Part shown: one piece after another, positions 10,247 to 22,580 of the stretch | Position numbering within the stretch: the stretch's first letter is position 1 | How the letters are laid out: the number at the start of each line of letters is the position of its first letter | Assembly (NCBI RefSeq): GCF_000005505.3 | Contig: NC_016134.3 | Span: forward strand, 17,900,624 to 17,964,623 | DNA: 64,000 nt | DNA from: Brachypodium distachyon | Taxonomy: Eukaryota; Streptophyta; Magnoliopsida; Poales; Poaceae | Reading direction: 5' to 3' | Program-made: the position numbers and the translations under genes | The notes under the pieces: generated by a model | What the model was told of the DNA's origin: nothing | Databases searched by the model: none | What the model saw: only the letters and a program-made list of their open reading frames with translations

Positions 10247-11285
10247 ACATGACCTTGTATGGGCGGGGCTTAGCTGAAGTAATGCCATCTTAATGTCCTA
10301 CCTCCCTGGGAGCAGTGGTGTCTGTCCTCAGTAGTAGGCGGCCGACTGCGATAGACTAGCGGTTAGTGTCTATCCTCTGATGGAGGCGGCTAACTGTGAT
10401 AGAATGATTGACAGCTGGTGTCTGTTCTTAGTAGTAGGCGGCCAACTTGTCATGGTGGGTAGCCGGTTTCTGTGTTCGCCGGCTAGCTACGCTGTGAGGT
10501 ATCGACATATGGGGTGGGTGAAAAGGCTTTGTGTTCATGGGAATGTGAATGAGATTTGCAACCTCAGGTACACGTCCGTGGACGTCTGTGGGTTAAGTAA
10601 CGCACCTCTGCAGAGTGTATTGAACCGTGGCTTGTCACTTCCTGTTCCGGGAAGGAACTGTGAACGCGGCGGGAAAGGAGTCCATAGGGGATTCTAGCAG
10701 CCCGTGAGACAAGGAGATCATGGATTTCTAAATGTAAAACTTGTCTCTTTCCTCAGAAATGTTTTTGAAAATCATTTTTTCTTGGGGACCATGGGTCCTA
10801 GTAGTTGTTAGTGCATACAACCACCGTTGCTATCCTGTACTTGTTGAGTACCTTCTGTACTCATCCCCTATGTAAACCTCCTTTGTATAGGTTGTGAGCC
10901 GATAGATGCTGGAGTCGCGAACCCCGAAGTGCAGGAAGAAGAGGTGTACGCTTCTGCCGAAGGAGGAGGAGTCGACTACTACCTGGACTTCAATGAGCAG
11001 GCCAACTTCGATGTGTAGTCAGGATAGTGCAGGAACCGAATAAGAGTGGAGTGAGTAGTAGCTATTGTAACATATACTCACTTTAAGTTTTCCGTACTTT
11101 TGGAGTTGTTGTATCACAACTTGAATTTGGATCTGGTTTCAGAGTATTGTAATATAAGTTGTAAATTATGGACCCCTGCAATGCTTCCGATGCACTACTC
11201 TGATCGACATATTGTTTGAGAAACTCACTTCGCTTACATTGTGTCGAAGACTTGCATACCATCAACTTGGTGATATGTTGGGTCG
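10207..11285 (+). other. LTR-like non-coding DNA
   Basis: No gene seen. Repeated AGTAGTAGGCGGCC blocks (10332, 10430) and a GC-rich stretch (10900-11020) resemble the 3' LTR of a grass gypsy element, possibly E. Neither LTR end nor a partner copy is present, so the assignment is tentative. Confidence 0.35.
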
Positions 11286-11300
11286 TTACAAGGGGCCTCA

Positions 11301-11663
11301 GGGCCTCCACAGTATGTGCCAAATTGAGGTTCTAAATTGGAAATTTAGTTTTTGGCATCACTTCATGCCACTGTGGAGGGGTTGCCAAATAAAGAAAAGA
11401 TGGAACCGGGTCACCAACTTGCTCCCCGTGTCAAATTCCTCTAAACAATATGAAACAATATTCAAGTATGCATCTCCTTCCCTGTTGGCTGAAAGTAGAC
11501 GAGGGAGAAGAGAGAGCACATTTTATATATGAGTTTTAACAATGGTGGATCCCATACATGGAGAAATTTGGCTTTGGCTACACTGTGTTGAAATGATACT
11601 TTTAGCACCGCTGCCAAATAATATGAGGTAGCAAATTTAGCATTTGGCACATTGTGGAGGCCC
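11301..11663. mobile_element. MITE candidate with inverted ends GGGCCTCCACA
   Basis: Left end GGGCCTCCACAGTATGTGCC and right end GGCACATTGTGGAGGCCC are inverted repeats of about 18 bases around ~360 bases of non-coding DNA. Flanking TCA and TTA could be a decayed TWA duplication of the PIF/Harbinger (Tourist) type. TTACAA also occurs at both sides (11286, 11664), so superfamily and exact end are uncertain. Confidence 0.6.
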
Positions 11664-12040
11664 TTACAAATCCAGACGGAGGGAGTATTGAAGAAAAGAG
11701 AGAAGAGAATTAGTAATCGCTACCATTGGAGATGCCCTTACTAATTCAAGTAACCACTACCTATAATAACTTCTTCTCCTAGTTACCTATTTCTTGATAC
11801 CTTTGGTAGTACCATTGTTGAAGATGCCCTAACTATACTGTAAACAGTCTCTTTGTCTTTTCTCATGTGTTTTCTTCTTGTCCATCTTTTGTGTCGTATG
11901 CACTGTAGCTTCTATTTCTTTTCCGATTAGTAGTTTGTATACAACTGACCTGTATGGCATCGCAGAGGAAAAAGTTCTACGGAGTATAACTTATATTTTT
12001 CATCTTTAATTCTGTTTTGATCTTGACTCTACTTTAACTA
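11664..12040. other. AT-rich DNA with a lone Stowaway-type end
   Basis: GACGGAGGGAGTA at 11675-11687 matches a Stowaway terminal repeat, but no partner end is seen. The rest shows no gene. This is the flanking DNA into which the LINE inserted. Confidence 0.45.
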
Positions 12041-12055
12041 TAACATAATCTTCAA
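12041..12055. repeat. Left TSD of the LINE
   Basis: TAACATAATCTTCAA matches 60487-60500 with one base missing there. This dates the whole 48 kb complex as one insertion site. Confidence 0.75.
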
Positions 12056-12150
12056 GAATGCAACCCAGCGGGTGCATCATCAGATTAAGAAGGAGAAGCC
12101 AGAAGCCCAGTTACAACACCGCGTAGCGGTTACAATGCCACCAAGTGGCC

Positions 12151-12155
12151 AAAAC
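12151..12155. repeat. Left TSD (AAAAC) of solo LTR D1
   Basis: Matches AAAAC at 15466-15470. Confidence 0.85.
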
Positions 12156-15100
12156 TAAAACGATCCCCCCCCCTTCACCAAGGGTTCGATCTCTGTGCTT
12201 ACCGTGCTAGTCCCTGGATCGTCTCACTAGCACACACAGTTTCATGATGAGATATACAGAAACAAAGGTCAAAGTACTTTATTACATCGCATCATCCAGA
12301 ATTTAATAGTACTTACAACCTCGCATGACCTCTGGGGCCATCATAAAACAAATACTGTTTCAACATCATAAAACAATATTTCAAAATACTGCAGCGAAAA
12401 AGGGTAGAACATAAGGGCCACGCTACTCCAAGGTGAGAGCATGTTGGAATGTAAGCACATGACCCATGACAAAACGACGAACCTCACTCATCGTCGGATC
12501 CACCTGCATTGTTAATTGCAGCCACTACGTGGTCAATACATTTGAATGTATTGGCAAGCTCACTAGAGTTATAAAGGTCCTACCAAGTACATGCATAGTT
12601 TGGCTAGGTGGGGTTTGGCTATTTTGCATAAAAGCATCATTATTCAAATCCTATCATTTTTAGACAAAATAGTTTTGAATTCTATTGGACACGGGGTAGA
12701 AACACCCATGCTCCTATTAACCTAGGCACATTGAGTAGAACATCAATGCTCCTACCCAGTTCAAACCATTCATTTTATTAGGAAATTTGAATGAGTGAGA
12801 CTTTCCTTACAGCTTCATTATCTAGTTGCTCATAATTGTCCGTAACCGGGGACACGGCTAAGTACTTAGTTTGACACTCTCGAGAGGTGGTACACTTTAC
12901 CCACAAGAAATCGACGTGTTAATCCCTTGCTGTCCTCAGGGTAGAGTAGCAACGGCATCGATTACAGGAATTTTCAGAACATATTCCCCCAAACCACCTG
13001 AGGGACGCGTTCCAACCTACACTGCTACATACCGATGTCACCTCGGATCCAGGTTCATATTTCTTACATCCATCCTGGCAGAGCCCATAATACCATGTGG
13101 TTGTACTGGAAGCTACTAAACAGGAAACTAGTCCAGTATCTGGTTACCCCGGGTGGCATCCCACATTGTGACGCAGGCGCTCCCCGAATCGCACGGGGAG
13201 GCGACCATGGACGCTCCCGAATCACACGGAGAGACGACTCAGCGGGCCCCATAGAAATGGACCTAACGTCACGACATCCGAAAACTCAAAGCAGCCCACC
13301 CAGGACGGTTCATTGAATTACTTGTTTTGCCATACACTAGGAAAACTATATTTGTAATTCAATAGTATCACATTGTAATAATACCACCCTCGTATATTAT
13401 CATAGCATAGCATTTTACTACTACGATGGCAATTGGTGGTGAAGTCATGGCAAAGGTATCCTATACTACTAGGATAGATCATAGCTAGCATAGATACAAT
13501 AATAATCCTGACAATGCAACTAATAAAATCTAGTGCATAATAAGATAATAGGGTAGATGATCAAAGTGTACTTGCCTTGATAGTAGTTGGAGTTCAAACA
13601 CTCGTCACAATCGCAAGGTTCGCTCTCCGAGAATACTATACAAACAACAAACATATACACACACATAAACACACAATTCAAACATGACAAAAAAATATGT
13701 ATGCCATGATGTGATGCAAAACATGTGACATGAGTGGGTTGGTTTTATTTGGGTGATCTACTGGTCCAAGGCGTTGATAATTAAGCACATGCAATTAGGG
13801 TTTTTAAATAAATTGCAATGGCTAGGGTTTAAACTCTAAAATGAGGTTTTATTGGCATCAGCCAGATAGATTTGTTCAAAATATTTGTCTCTCTGTCCCA
13901 TTGGACAGAGGACAATAAAACAAAATTTTGGGCACTTGTTTCATTCAAAAAGGACTTCTAGATAATTAGTTATGATTTAAAAGGCATAAAACACTAATCT
14001 GTAATTTGAATGTGATTCAATTATTCAAATTTGAAATTGGACAGTGCCAAAAGATTCTACATTTCCTAAGGATTCCAAAAAGGTGTGGATCACTAAATTT
14101 GGCCAAACAGATTTAAAGTTGTGATCATTTGAAGTTACAGGGGCCTATCTGCAAAAGTGCTTTTTATTAATTCCGGGGAATTAAAATTACATTTTTATTT
14201 TATGAAACCGGGTGACACGTGGCAGCTTCTGATAGGCGCGTACCGGTTCACTTAAGGGAATTAACCCGATCTAATCCGAGCCGTTGATCAAAGATCGGAC
14301 GGACGGGGGCTCTCGGGCTTACCTAGGGTTCCGGCAACCTTCTCCGGCGACGGCGCGGCACGGGCGGCGGCGGCGCGGGGTGCTCCGGCGACGCGGGAAT
14401 GGCCGGGGTCGGCGCAGCGCGGCACGGCGGAGACGGGGACGGGGTCGGTGCGGCTTCGGGAGGCCGGAGGGCTTGCCTAGGACGGCGGAGACGCGACGGC
14501 GCGGGCGGCGGACTCCGGCGAGGCTTCGGGTGGCGGTCGGCGGGCGCTGCAGTGCACGAAAATGGGGAAGAAACGCGTCACGGCGTGCGGGACAAAACAA
14601 GGAAGACGAAGCGGCGGTCAATTTGGAGCTAGGCTTCGTGACTCACCGGCGGTGACGAGAATTGGCGGCGGCGTCCGCGGAGCTCCGGCGAGCGATTGGG
14701 CGGCGTGGGCGCAAAGAAATGAGGGGGCAAGAGAGGGAAAAGATCGGCACGGGCGAGGGCTTTATACGGACGCGAGCGGGAAACTTCGGGAAGGCCGAAA
14801 TCGGCGGGGAGCGGCGATGGCGGCGGCGACTGCGCGCGCGGGTCGGGCGGCGTGACGCGCGGGGCTTTCCCCGCGGGGAAGATGACCCCGACAGGTGGGC
14901 CCCACCTGTCGGTGGCTCCTCGCGGTCGGGCGCGTGCTAGGCCGGTTCGGGCGTGGTCGGGCACGGTCGGACTGGGCCGGTTCGGCCCATTTTGGCCGGG
15001 CCGGTCCGGTTTATCCTTTTTTTTTCTTTTAGGCCTTTTCTCTTTCTGTTTTTCTCATTACTTTGATATCTTTTGTGTTTGAACTCCAAATGGGTCCAAA

Positions 15101-15465
15101 TAAATTCCAGAAAATTTGTAAAATCATGTTCTACCATGATACAACTTTTGGAAGTAGTTTCTCTTCAAAATAAAATATATAAAAATACATTTGCCCTATA
15201 AATGACTTTAGGGCTATATATCTGTTTGAATAAAATACTTTTTCAACTCCAATTAGTTAACCAAAAATTATGGGATAGCTCATATATGCATTAAACCCTT
15301 TTTATACATCAACCCTATTGGTTTGAAAATCCAAAGGTTTCAGGGATGTAAACAAAATCTCTTAAAGCCTTTTGTGATTCAAAATTTGAATTCAAACATG
15401 CAATTGTGGCATGATGCTCATGGATGCAATGCACATGTAAAAGTTTGAAATTTTGGGATGTTACA
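12156..15465 (-). mobile_element. Solo LTR D1 (long-LTR gypsy family D)
   Basis: A 3.3 kb LTR without internal DNA, read from TGTAACATCC (minus strand, right end) to the left end. The left terminus reads TAAAACGATCC where relatives predict TGAAGCGATCC, two G-to-A changes. AAAAC on both sides proves a simple insertion reduced by LTR-LTR recombination. It holds no gene. The GC-rich part (14280-14990) gives frames by composition only. D1 is closer in sequence to D3 than to D2. It is inserted in the LINE 3' UTR. Confidence 0.88.
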
Positions 15466-15470
15466 AAAAC
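15466..15470. repeat. Right TSD (AAAAC) of solo LTR D1
   Basis: A perfect copy of 12151-12155. Confidence 0.85.
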
Positions 15471-15559
15471 TAACAAAAACAACTAAGTAGCATCCAACAA
15501 CCCACTCGCCAAGGCGGCCGCGAGCGACAGACTGCTCTTAAGTAGCTCGGCACTCTCCC

Positions 15560-16635
15560 ACCTCGCCGCTTCCTCGCGAACAAAAAGAAGCACTACCCGA
15601 ACGAAGGAGTAGCTCCGTTGAAGACCACATCATTCATGTGATGCCAAATGGCCCAAAGCACAAGAGTGACCGCCGTTCGATAGCTCTTAATCACCGCTCG
15701 AGGCCCCGTAATGCCGGCCCACCACTCTTGGAGGCTAGAGTTCATGCTAGGCCTCCAGTCCTGGCAATTCCACGCAACGAGGATAACTTCCCAAATCTGT
15801 CTCGCCAGGACGCAACCCAGTAGGAGGTGCGATAGGGTCTCCGGCACCTGAGCACAAAGAGGTGAGAAGGGTGAGGGAGCCCCCTCCTCTGCAAACGATC
15901 AGCCGTCCAACAACGATCCTTCACCGCCAACCAAGCAAAGAATTGACACTTGCTTGGTGCCCTGGTCCTCCAGACCTGGGCCGCCAAAGTGTCCGTCGTC
16001 AAGCCTGCAAACTGATGCTTGTAGTCCGAACGTGCCGAGTAGACGCCATCGACGGACTAGTTCCACAACAGGGCATCCTCACGTCCCTCCACAAGCTCAA
16101 AGCGTTGAATCCTCGTCCACAGAGCAAGGAACTCAGCGAGAGCTACCTCACCCAGGTCAGGACCCACATCCGTGAGCCATGCGCCCTGCAACCCCTCGCG
16201 AACCAACCTGGTGTTCATGTACCGGGGTCGAACAACCACCACTAGAGAAGGGTACTCATCACGGATTCTGTAGCCCTCAAGCCATCTGTCCTTCCAGAAC
16301 AGGGTCCTGCCGCCGTCACCAACCCACGACGAAGTCGCCGCCTCTAAAAGACCCCTCACCTCGGGCGTGGTCCGGAAGGCAAACTCCTTCCACGGCTTCG
16401 AGTCATCCACACGCTCAAGACACAACCACCTAGCATGAAGCGCCGTGTTGAGGAGGCTAAGGTTAGGAACGCCTAGCCCCCCTAGCTCTTTCGTCCTGCA
16501 CACCATGTCCCACGCCACAAGACAGCTGCCACCATTAACCTCCTTACGCCCTTTCCACAGGAAATCGCGGCAGATCTTCTCCACTCCCTTGAGGACCTTC
16601 GCCGGTATATCAAGCGACATCATCGAATAGACTGG
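15560..16635 (-). pseudogene. LINE ORF2, C-terminal part (RT thumb and zf-RVT)
   Basis: Continues ORF2 from 55060. Minus-strand segments read MSLDIPAKVLKGVEKICRDF, LWKGRKEVNGGSCLVAWD, KELGGLGVPNLSLLNTALHA, and the zinc-binding reverse-transcriptase domain found at the end of plant LINE ORF2 (FFAWLAVKDRCWTADRLQRR, then ETLSHLLLGC and WAIWHHMNDVVF). Frame breaks occur near 16057 and 15830. The upstream part is separated by 38 kb of inserted DNA. Confidence 0.85.
16631..16635. repeat. Left TSD (ACTGG) of element A
   Basis: Pairs with ACCGG at 55055-55059, one transition apart. Both lie at the same codon region of LINE ORF2. Confidence 0.8.
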
Positions 16636-17127
16636 TGACAAAAGGGTGACTTTGACAATGTCCATATTGATGAACTTGTATCTAGGAAAGATTTCCAGTG
16701 TATGTGTTGGCGAACTCGTCAGCTAACAAGGACACATGGAACACGATTTACCCAGTTTCAAGGCCCTCGATGAGGTAATACCGCTATGTCCTGCTTGTCT
16801 GATCTGTATGATGAGTCGATTACAATGGGGTGCTGCGAAGGCTAGATGCACAGATTCGATCTGGCGAGTGCGTCTAGGCGATTTCTAGCTAAGTTCAGGT
16901 GTCCTCTTGGCTCCCCCTCCTGGTCCTTTATATATGCAGGAACCCAGGTCTAAGGTAGACTCCAAGTCGGTTACAACGAGGAGATATATTCTAATTAATC
17001 TTCCTTATCTTGAATCGCAAGATTTGCATATAGACTCCTGGAGTCGTAGTAGGATTCCTTGTGGGCCCCCAGCTGGGCCGTAACGGGTATACTCGAGTCG
17101 AGTACGTGGTTAGTCATAAGCACGTCA
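16636..17127 (-). repeat. 3' LTR of element A
   Basis: Starts TGACAAAAGGGTGAC and ends GCACGTCA in plus coordinates. Pairs with 54561-55054. The inner flank on the minus strand reads TTGGGGTCTAC, a weak polypurine tract. Confidence 0.88.
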
Positions 17128-18555
17128 GTAGACCCCAAGTGCCTAGTTGAGTCGTAGACTTGAGTAGGGACTTTCCCCGCAAAGAATGAACTCATTTTGT
17201 TGTTGGGCCAGCTGCATAGTGCTGCAGGCTTGGTATTTCATCGAGTTGGACTTCAAATGAGAAGCGTTTCGACTAAGAGAATGTTCGAGCCGATGCTTTA
17301 GTGTTCGACTGCTAAGTAACAGTTTCACAATATGATTTTGATAGCAGGTCAAATCAAATGCAATGAGAAGGGGTCATAGGGATATATGGTTAGTTTGCCT
17401 AGATACTTGAGAAGTTGAGTCCAGTTAATCGCTCTAGGGCGAATACAACACTAGCTTTCTTCAGTATTCGAGTCCCCGGGCTCGAACCTGGCAACTGGCA
17501 AAATTCGACTTAGCCTGCTGGGGTCTTATAGAGTCGAACTCCAGTTTTCAAGTACTCGACTCGTTCGTCAAGATTGTATATACTGGAAATACGCACCTGG
17601 TACGTTTCAGGCCCTATAGGAAGCCTAGGGGTCTTATCTTCATGTAATGAACATGGTTGTAGGGAGCGACCCTTAAGTGAGACTTATTACTAGAGGGATG
17701 CAGTCGATGCATATCCAAGCCAAAGTTTTAGGGCTTACCTTCATACAATTAGTATGGATTCGATTGGAATAACGTAGCTGATACGGTTCCAGGCCTAATA
17801 GAGAACTTTCGGGTCTTATCTTCATGCAATGAGCATGGGTTTGCTGAAATGACGCAGCTGGTGCGATTTCAGGCTCGATGAAATGGCCCATGAGACTTAT
17901 CTTCATGCAATGAGCATGGATCAACTAAAGCGACGCAGCTGGTGCGACTCCAGGCTCTGTGGATGAAATCCATGAGGCTTACTGTTATGCAAATGAGCAT
18001 AAATAACTGAGTTGACGCAGCTGGTGCGACCCAGTCGTGTCGACTTAAATGAAATTGACTGTTTTATGTCAAGGTTGTTGACCTGATTTTACTTGTGTAA
18101 GTAAAAAATAATAAACAATAGCTGACTGTACGGAGTCTTTAACCTATATAAACCAACAGTCGGTTAGTTAGGGACTCGAATGAGAGTCCTTGTATTCACA
18201 GGCGAGACTCAAGACGAGTCTCATCATTTAGTAAACTCCATCATCCTGTATGAAAGATAGTTTCGAGTCATGATATTGGAGTCAGACTTCGTCATGGATG
18301 ACGTACCTGTTGAAGGTGAAGAGCCGTTTGGTCAGCCGATGTGACTGGGTGCACGGTCTAGCCTGATAACTAGACGCACTGTTGGCGTGCGTCCATGGGG
18401 AAACGATCACACTTTGCACAGTAAATAAGGCATAATGATTTCATCAATTCTTGCGCCCGAAATGTAGGCGACCGTTTCTGTTTTCACCGCTGCGTATCCT
18501 GATCGATGTAGGACACGTGGCCAAGATAAGGATCTTGCGGCCTGGATTCTTTGCC
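17128..18555 (-). other. Element A DNA between the 3' LTR and the antisense gene
   Basis: No gene seen. It contains the 80-base repeat array and leads into the antisense promoter. Confidence 0.6.
17740..18040. repeat. Tandem repeat of about 80 bases in element A
   Basis: Units marked by ACGCAGCTGGTGCGA and CTTCATGCAATGAGCATGG. Marker positions 17772, 17852, 17933 and 18015 give periods of 80, 81 and 82; one or two decayed units lie to the left (~17590). Located upstream of the antisense gene. Confidence 0.8.
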
Positions 18556-18565
18556 AGGGTTCGGC

Positions 18566-18573
18566 TTATAAAA
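18566..18573 (+). promoter_or_regulatory. TATA box of the antisense gene of element A
   Basis: TTATAAAAGG, about 130 bases before the ATG at 18700, in plus orientation (opposite to pol). Confidence 0.55.
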
Positions 18574-18732
18574 GGAGGAGGGTGGATAGGAAATGCCATT
18601 TTACCCTTCTTCTTCCTCTCAACCAGAACCCAAGCGCTCAAGCTTTCTGCCTCCATAACCAAAAACTCTTCACGGGTTCTCCCCACGACCAAGAAGCTCA
18701 TGCCATCAAGAGATGGGCAGGACCAAGGTTTC

Positions 18733-18737
18733 AGGCT
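18733..18737. repeat. Left TSD (AGGCT) of element B
   Basis: Pairs with AGGGT at 44167-44171 (one mismatch). Confidence 0.65.
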
Positions 18738-19601
18738 TGTCGTACCAGTGGCCCGCGGGGTCCCACTGATACGGGACGCGTGGGTCGCGACTGATAAAAC
18801 CTTGCCAGGATGGCCTCCCGGGAAGCTCGCCACAAAGAGACATTCATTGGCGAAGACAAAACTGAGAACCAGAACAGGAGAAGCGCCCGCTTCGGCGGGT
18901 ACCCGGGAACTCTGGTCCCGGGAAGTGGAAGGCATGCTGCCCCGACAACGGGCTGGGCGCGCTTGCCGGGAAGGGGATCCCAGCAACCCACGCTCGGGCA
19001 TGCAGATGGGGCCCGCAGAACAGTGAAGACATGATGAGACAACGGACGCAGTGCATTTAATACACCGACAGGAGTCACATCGGCAGGGCTAGTCTTGCCC
19101 AGCAAGGCTAGAGCGGCTATCCTGTAATTCATTTTATTTACCATGTACAGTGGCCTGGGCGCTGCATGACGCCCAGCGTGGATCAACAGTAGGAAAACCC
19201 ATGTGGCGATGACACGCGTGCTGTTAACGTGTCGCTCTGCATGGCTTGGCACCTGTGGTATCCCCTTGGCTGTAAATGGAGGACCGATGCCACTGGTCAA
19301 TGGGTTCCAACCTTAGTCAGTAGCTAGCAACATTGTGTTCACCAATAGCAGAGTTCCTTAGAGGGACAAGTAGCCAACCCAGGAACCCCCCGGGCAATCG
19401 TAAAGCATACTCATTCGTGAATACAACTAAGAGCAGAACGTAGGGTGTTACACCTCTGGGTGGCCCGAACCTGGGTAAATCTAGCTGTCTACGGTTCGTG
19501 TCTTTGGTCATGCCGGTGATTGCCGTAGCGATCTCTTCGCCCTCCACCGAACAACAAGGGGGTGTCCAACATCCCCGGTGCCGGAGACCCGTGCTCCGAC
19601 A
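18738..19601 (+). repeat. 5' LTR of element B
   Basis: 864 bases, TGTCGTACC to GCTCCGACA, with TG...CA ends. The matching copy is 26609-27043 plus 43723-44166. Confidence 0.88.
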
Positions 19602-19620
19602 TCTGGCGCGCTAGGTAGGG
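19602..19620 (+). other. Primer-binding site of element B
   Basis: TCTGGCGCGCTAGGTAGG directly after the LTR; this TGGCGCGCC-AGGTAGG type is common in grass gypsy elements. Confidence 0.75.
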
Positions 19621-19696
19621 GGGCGTGCAGAGAACTTCGGGTGACCGCCGATGTCGTCAGCTTAGTCATCAACAACATCGTCTTCATCAGCTCGCC

Positions 19697-22158
19697 ATGC
19701 CGCCCAAGAAGGAACACGAGCCCCGGGTCGACTTGCTCGACACGCTCGCCATGCACACTCAATCCCACGATGCCGTGCGTGCGTCGCAAGGTCACGGGGA
19801 CCAGGGGTCCCCCCAGCGTTAGCAAGCTCAGCAGCAGCAGCAACCGTAGCTGCCACCGCCACCTCCTCGGGCTTCGACGGACAACCATCCGAGGGGACCT
19901 GCGGCGCCTAGTGCCGGAGCCAGCCGCACGGGCGACCTCAACGTCGCACGTGCCAGCCAGCAAGTTCACTCGCGGGCTGAGGACGCGCAGCAACATCCAT
20001 GTCACGACCACAACGCGTCGCGTACGACGCCAGTGGGATCTCGGCCCTCCCAACTGAGGGCACCGGGTGAATGAGTGGATGGCAGCAGGTCTGAGAACCG
20101 GCAGCCTCCCGCCCAGACCCCGGCGGAAGCTATCATTGCCGCGCGTGTCATGGTGCGCTACGAGCCACCGCAGGGCACACCGGCGCATGACATGTGGAGT
20201 GCGGAGCTGGATGCGCTCGCCGCTCAACAACCGCAAGGTGAGGGTGGCCCGGCCGATTCGGGCCAAGGACAGAACCCGGGACGCGGGGACGCTCCCCGCG
20301 CCTCGGGGCTAGGAGAGCATCCTCCACCTGCGGGGGGACATGATGGCGAGGATCCTGAGGATTACTCGGACTCGTCACCGACCGTCACGCTAGGTGACGC
20401 GCGAGGCGTCCTAAACGCCAGCCAGCAGGAAGATCTCCGCCAGTGCTTGCAGCGCCGGTGCCGGCATGAGATAGAGCGCCAACGTCCAAGGGAGCAGGAA
20501 GATGCTCCCATGGGCGCCGATGACGGCTGCGCCGCGTTCACCCGCGAGCTGTGCTGGGTGACATGGCCCCGCAAGTTCCGAGCGCCAACGCTCGGGATGT
20601 ACGATGGGACCATGACTCCTAAGGATTTCCTCCTGACCTACACATTGGGCATGCACGCTATCGGTGCCGATGATAAGGTCAAGGCCAACTGGTTCTCGAT
20701 GGTCAGCGAGAACTTGGTTGCTTAACCTGCCCGCCGGGTCTATTGCCTCCTGAGCTGACCTGCGCGAGCAGTTCGTGAACGCATTCCAGGGCGGCTACCA
20801 GTGCCCGGGAACCATGGTAGAGCAACACACGATGGTGCAGAAGCCGGGGGAGACGTTGCGGGACTTCACCAACAGGTTCTCCAACATCTCGTACTCCATC
20901 CAGAGGCGGAAGCGGCCGCCATCATCAACACGTACGCCATCAATGTCCGGGACCCGAAGATGCGTGAGAAGCTGAACACGCACCGGATCCAGACTACCAG
21001 GGATCTGTAGGCCGAGGAAGGGCGCCTAGCGCCTGAGCTTGCCGCCAAAACGGCGGCGAACCCATCTGAGGGCTTTGGGAAGAAGGGCTCCTGGAAACGC
21101 GGCGGGAAGCAAGTGCTTGCCGCGGAACCGGGGGCTCCCCAGAGGCCCACCAAGAAGGCGGCGTCGGTAGGAGCATCGGGTAGCAAGCCGGTAGCGGCCG
21201 CACGCTGCCCCATCCACACCAATGCCACCCACGCACGCACAGGACTACCGCACTCTCTAGAATATCAAGGAGAAGCGCGAGCAGCGCCATGCTGCCGGAG
21301 CCTACTTCAACTGCGGGGACATCAGGCATCTCTCCCGCGACTGCCCGAACACCCCCACAACGGAGCGGGCCGTGGCGCGGCCAACAACGGTGACAAGGGA
21401 GAACCCGCGGGGGGTCGCGGTCAAGGCCGTGGCGGCAAGGACTGGCTTCCCCGGGGACGCGACAAGCCTCGTGCTGATCAGTGCGAGGACGACTGCAGCG
21501 ACGATGTCGACGAGCCCGGCTTCCAGGAGCCCCGTGACGTCGCCTGCATCCACGCCACCGTGAAGCGGCTCACCCGTGAGGTGTGAGCCCTTCACCCCAG
21601 CGTGGAGGCACAACAGCCGTTGAGGTGGTCGCACGTTCCGATCACCTTCAACTCGGACATCACCCGATCCGTCCCTTGGGATCAGGGGTACTACCCCTCG
21701 TGGTATCACCGATCATCAACAACGTGACGGTGACCAAGGTTCTGGTGGACAACGGAGCAATCCTTAACCTCCTGTCCGCCAAGTTGGTGGAAAAGCTTTA
21801 GTTGCCCCTGGAGAAGATGAAGCCCACCGACCCGTTCCGAGGGATTAACCCCTAAGTGGTGCAGCTCATGGGGCGAATCACGCTCCCGGTGACTTTCGGG
21901 TCTCGGCAAGCGTTTCGGACTGAGCACGTTGTCTTCGACGTGGCTCACACCCCGTTGCCGTACAACGGGATCATTGGTCGGCCGGCGCTGATCAAGTTCA
22001 TGGCGGCGACTCATGGCACCTATGGCGTGATGAAGATGCCGTCAACATACGGTGGTGGTGCATCCCACGGCGCATACCGCTGTAGCATGCATTGCCGCCG
22101 TGTCCTTGCCACGACTCTCAAATGGGTGCTTAGAAACGCCGAGAGCACAGAAAGCTAA
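19697..22158 (+). pseudogene. Gag-protease of element B, with stops and frameshifts
   Basis: Starts MPPKKEHEPRVDLLDTL. The 20075-20725 part is open (AQTPAEAIIAARVMVRYEPP; APTLGMYDGTMTPKDFLLTY). Capsid continues in other frames to ~21010. The zinc knuckle near 21300 reads YFNCGDIRHLSRDC, with the first Cys replaced by Tyr. A protease follows (KVLVDNGAILNLLSAKLVEK, ~21735-21800; VVFDVAHTPLPYNGIIGRPA). Stops at 19820, 20723, 21801 and 21856 make it dead. The same domains in the same order occur in element C on the other strand. Confidence 0.85.
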
Positions 22159-22580
22159 ATACCTCACCGTGAGTCCTTAGTTCTTCCTTTGATAGCATTG
22201 GTCAACCGGGGTGAGCTCAGTTCCCGTGTAGCCGGAGTGTAGGAAGGACACTTGCAGGGGGTGGACGCCCCCCACATGTGACTGACGGGTCCGCCCCGGA
22301 GGCGTGTGTGCTGGGGTAGTTAACCCGCAGGTGGAGTGACTGGCCGCTGCTGTCTGGCCCAGGTCGGCACTACGGGTCCGTCCCGGGTCCTTGGTTCGGC
22401 TAGACACGCGGTTGGCGGGTCTCCGGGTACACAAGGTATAACACGTGAAGGACAGAGCCCCTTGCCGGCAAGCCAATCATAGGAAAAAAAACAAGTAGAT
22501 TGACACTGGATGAAATGAAACTGAAACAAACGAGTTCGTGGTAAACATTTAAAATGATTGGGGCTAACACAAATTAAGTT
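22159..22580 (-). other. Deletion junction of element B
   Basis: No gene. Joins gag-protease directly to DNA that in element C lies just 3' of the antisense gene (31740-32040): shared blocks include GACGGACCCG, GTGCCGAC and CACTCCACYTGC. All of RT-RNase H-IN and the hairpin array are missing. Confidence 0.7.

Noticed and set aside
14284..14964. Frames in the GC-rich part of D1 (and 50269-51018 in D3)
   Set aside because: Arg/Ala/Pro-rich in all phases and strands inside an LTR; no conserved motif.
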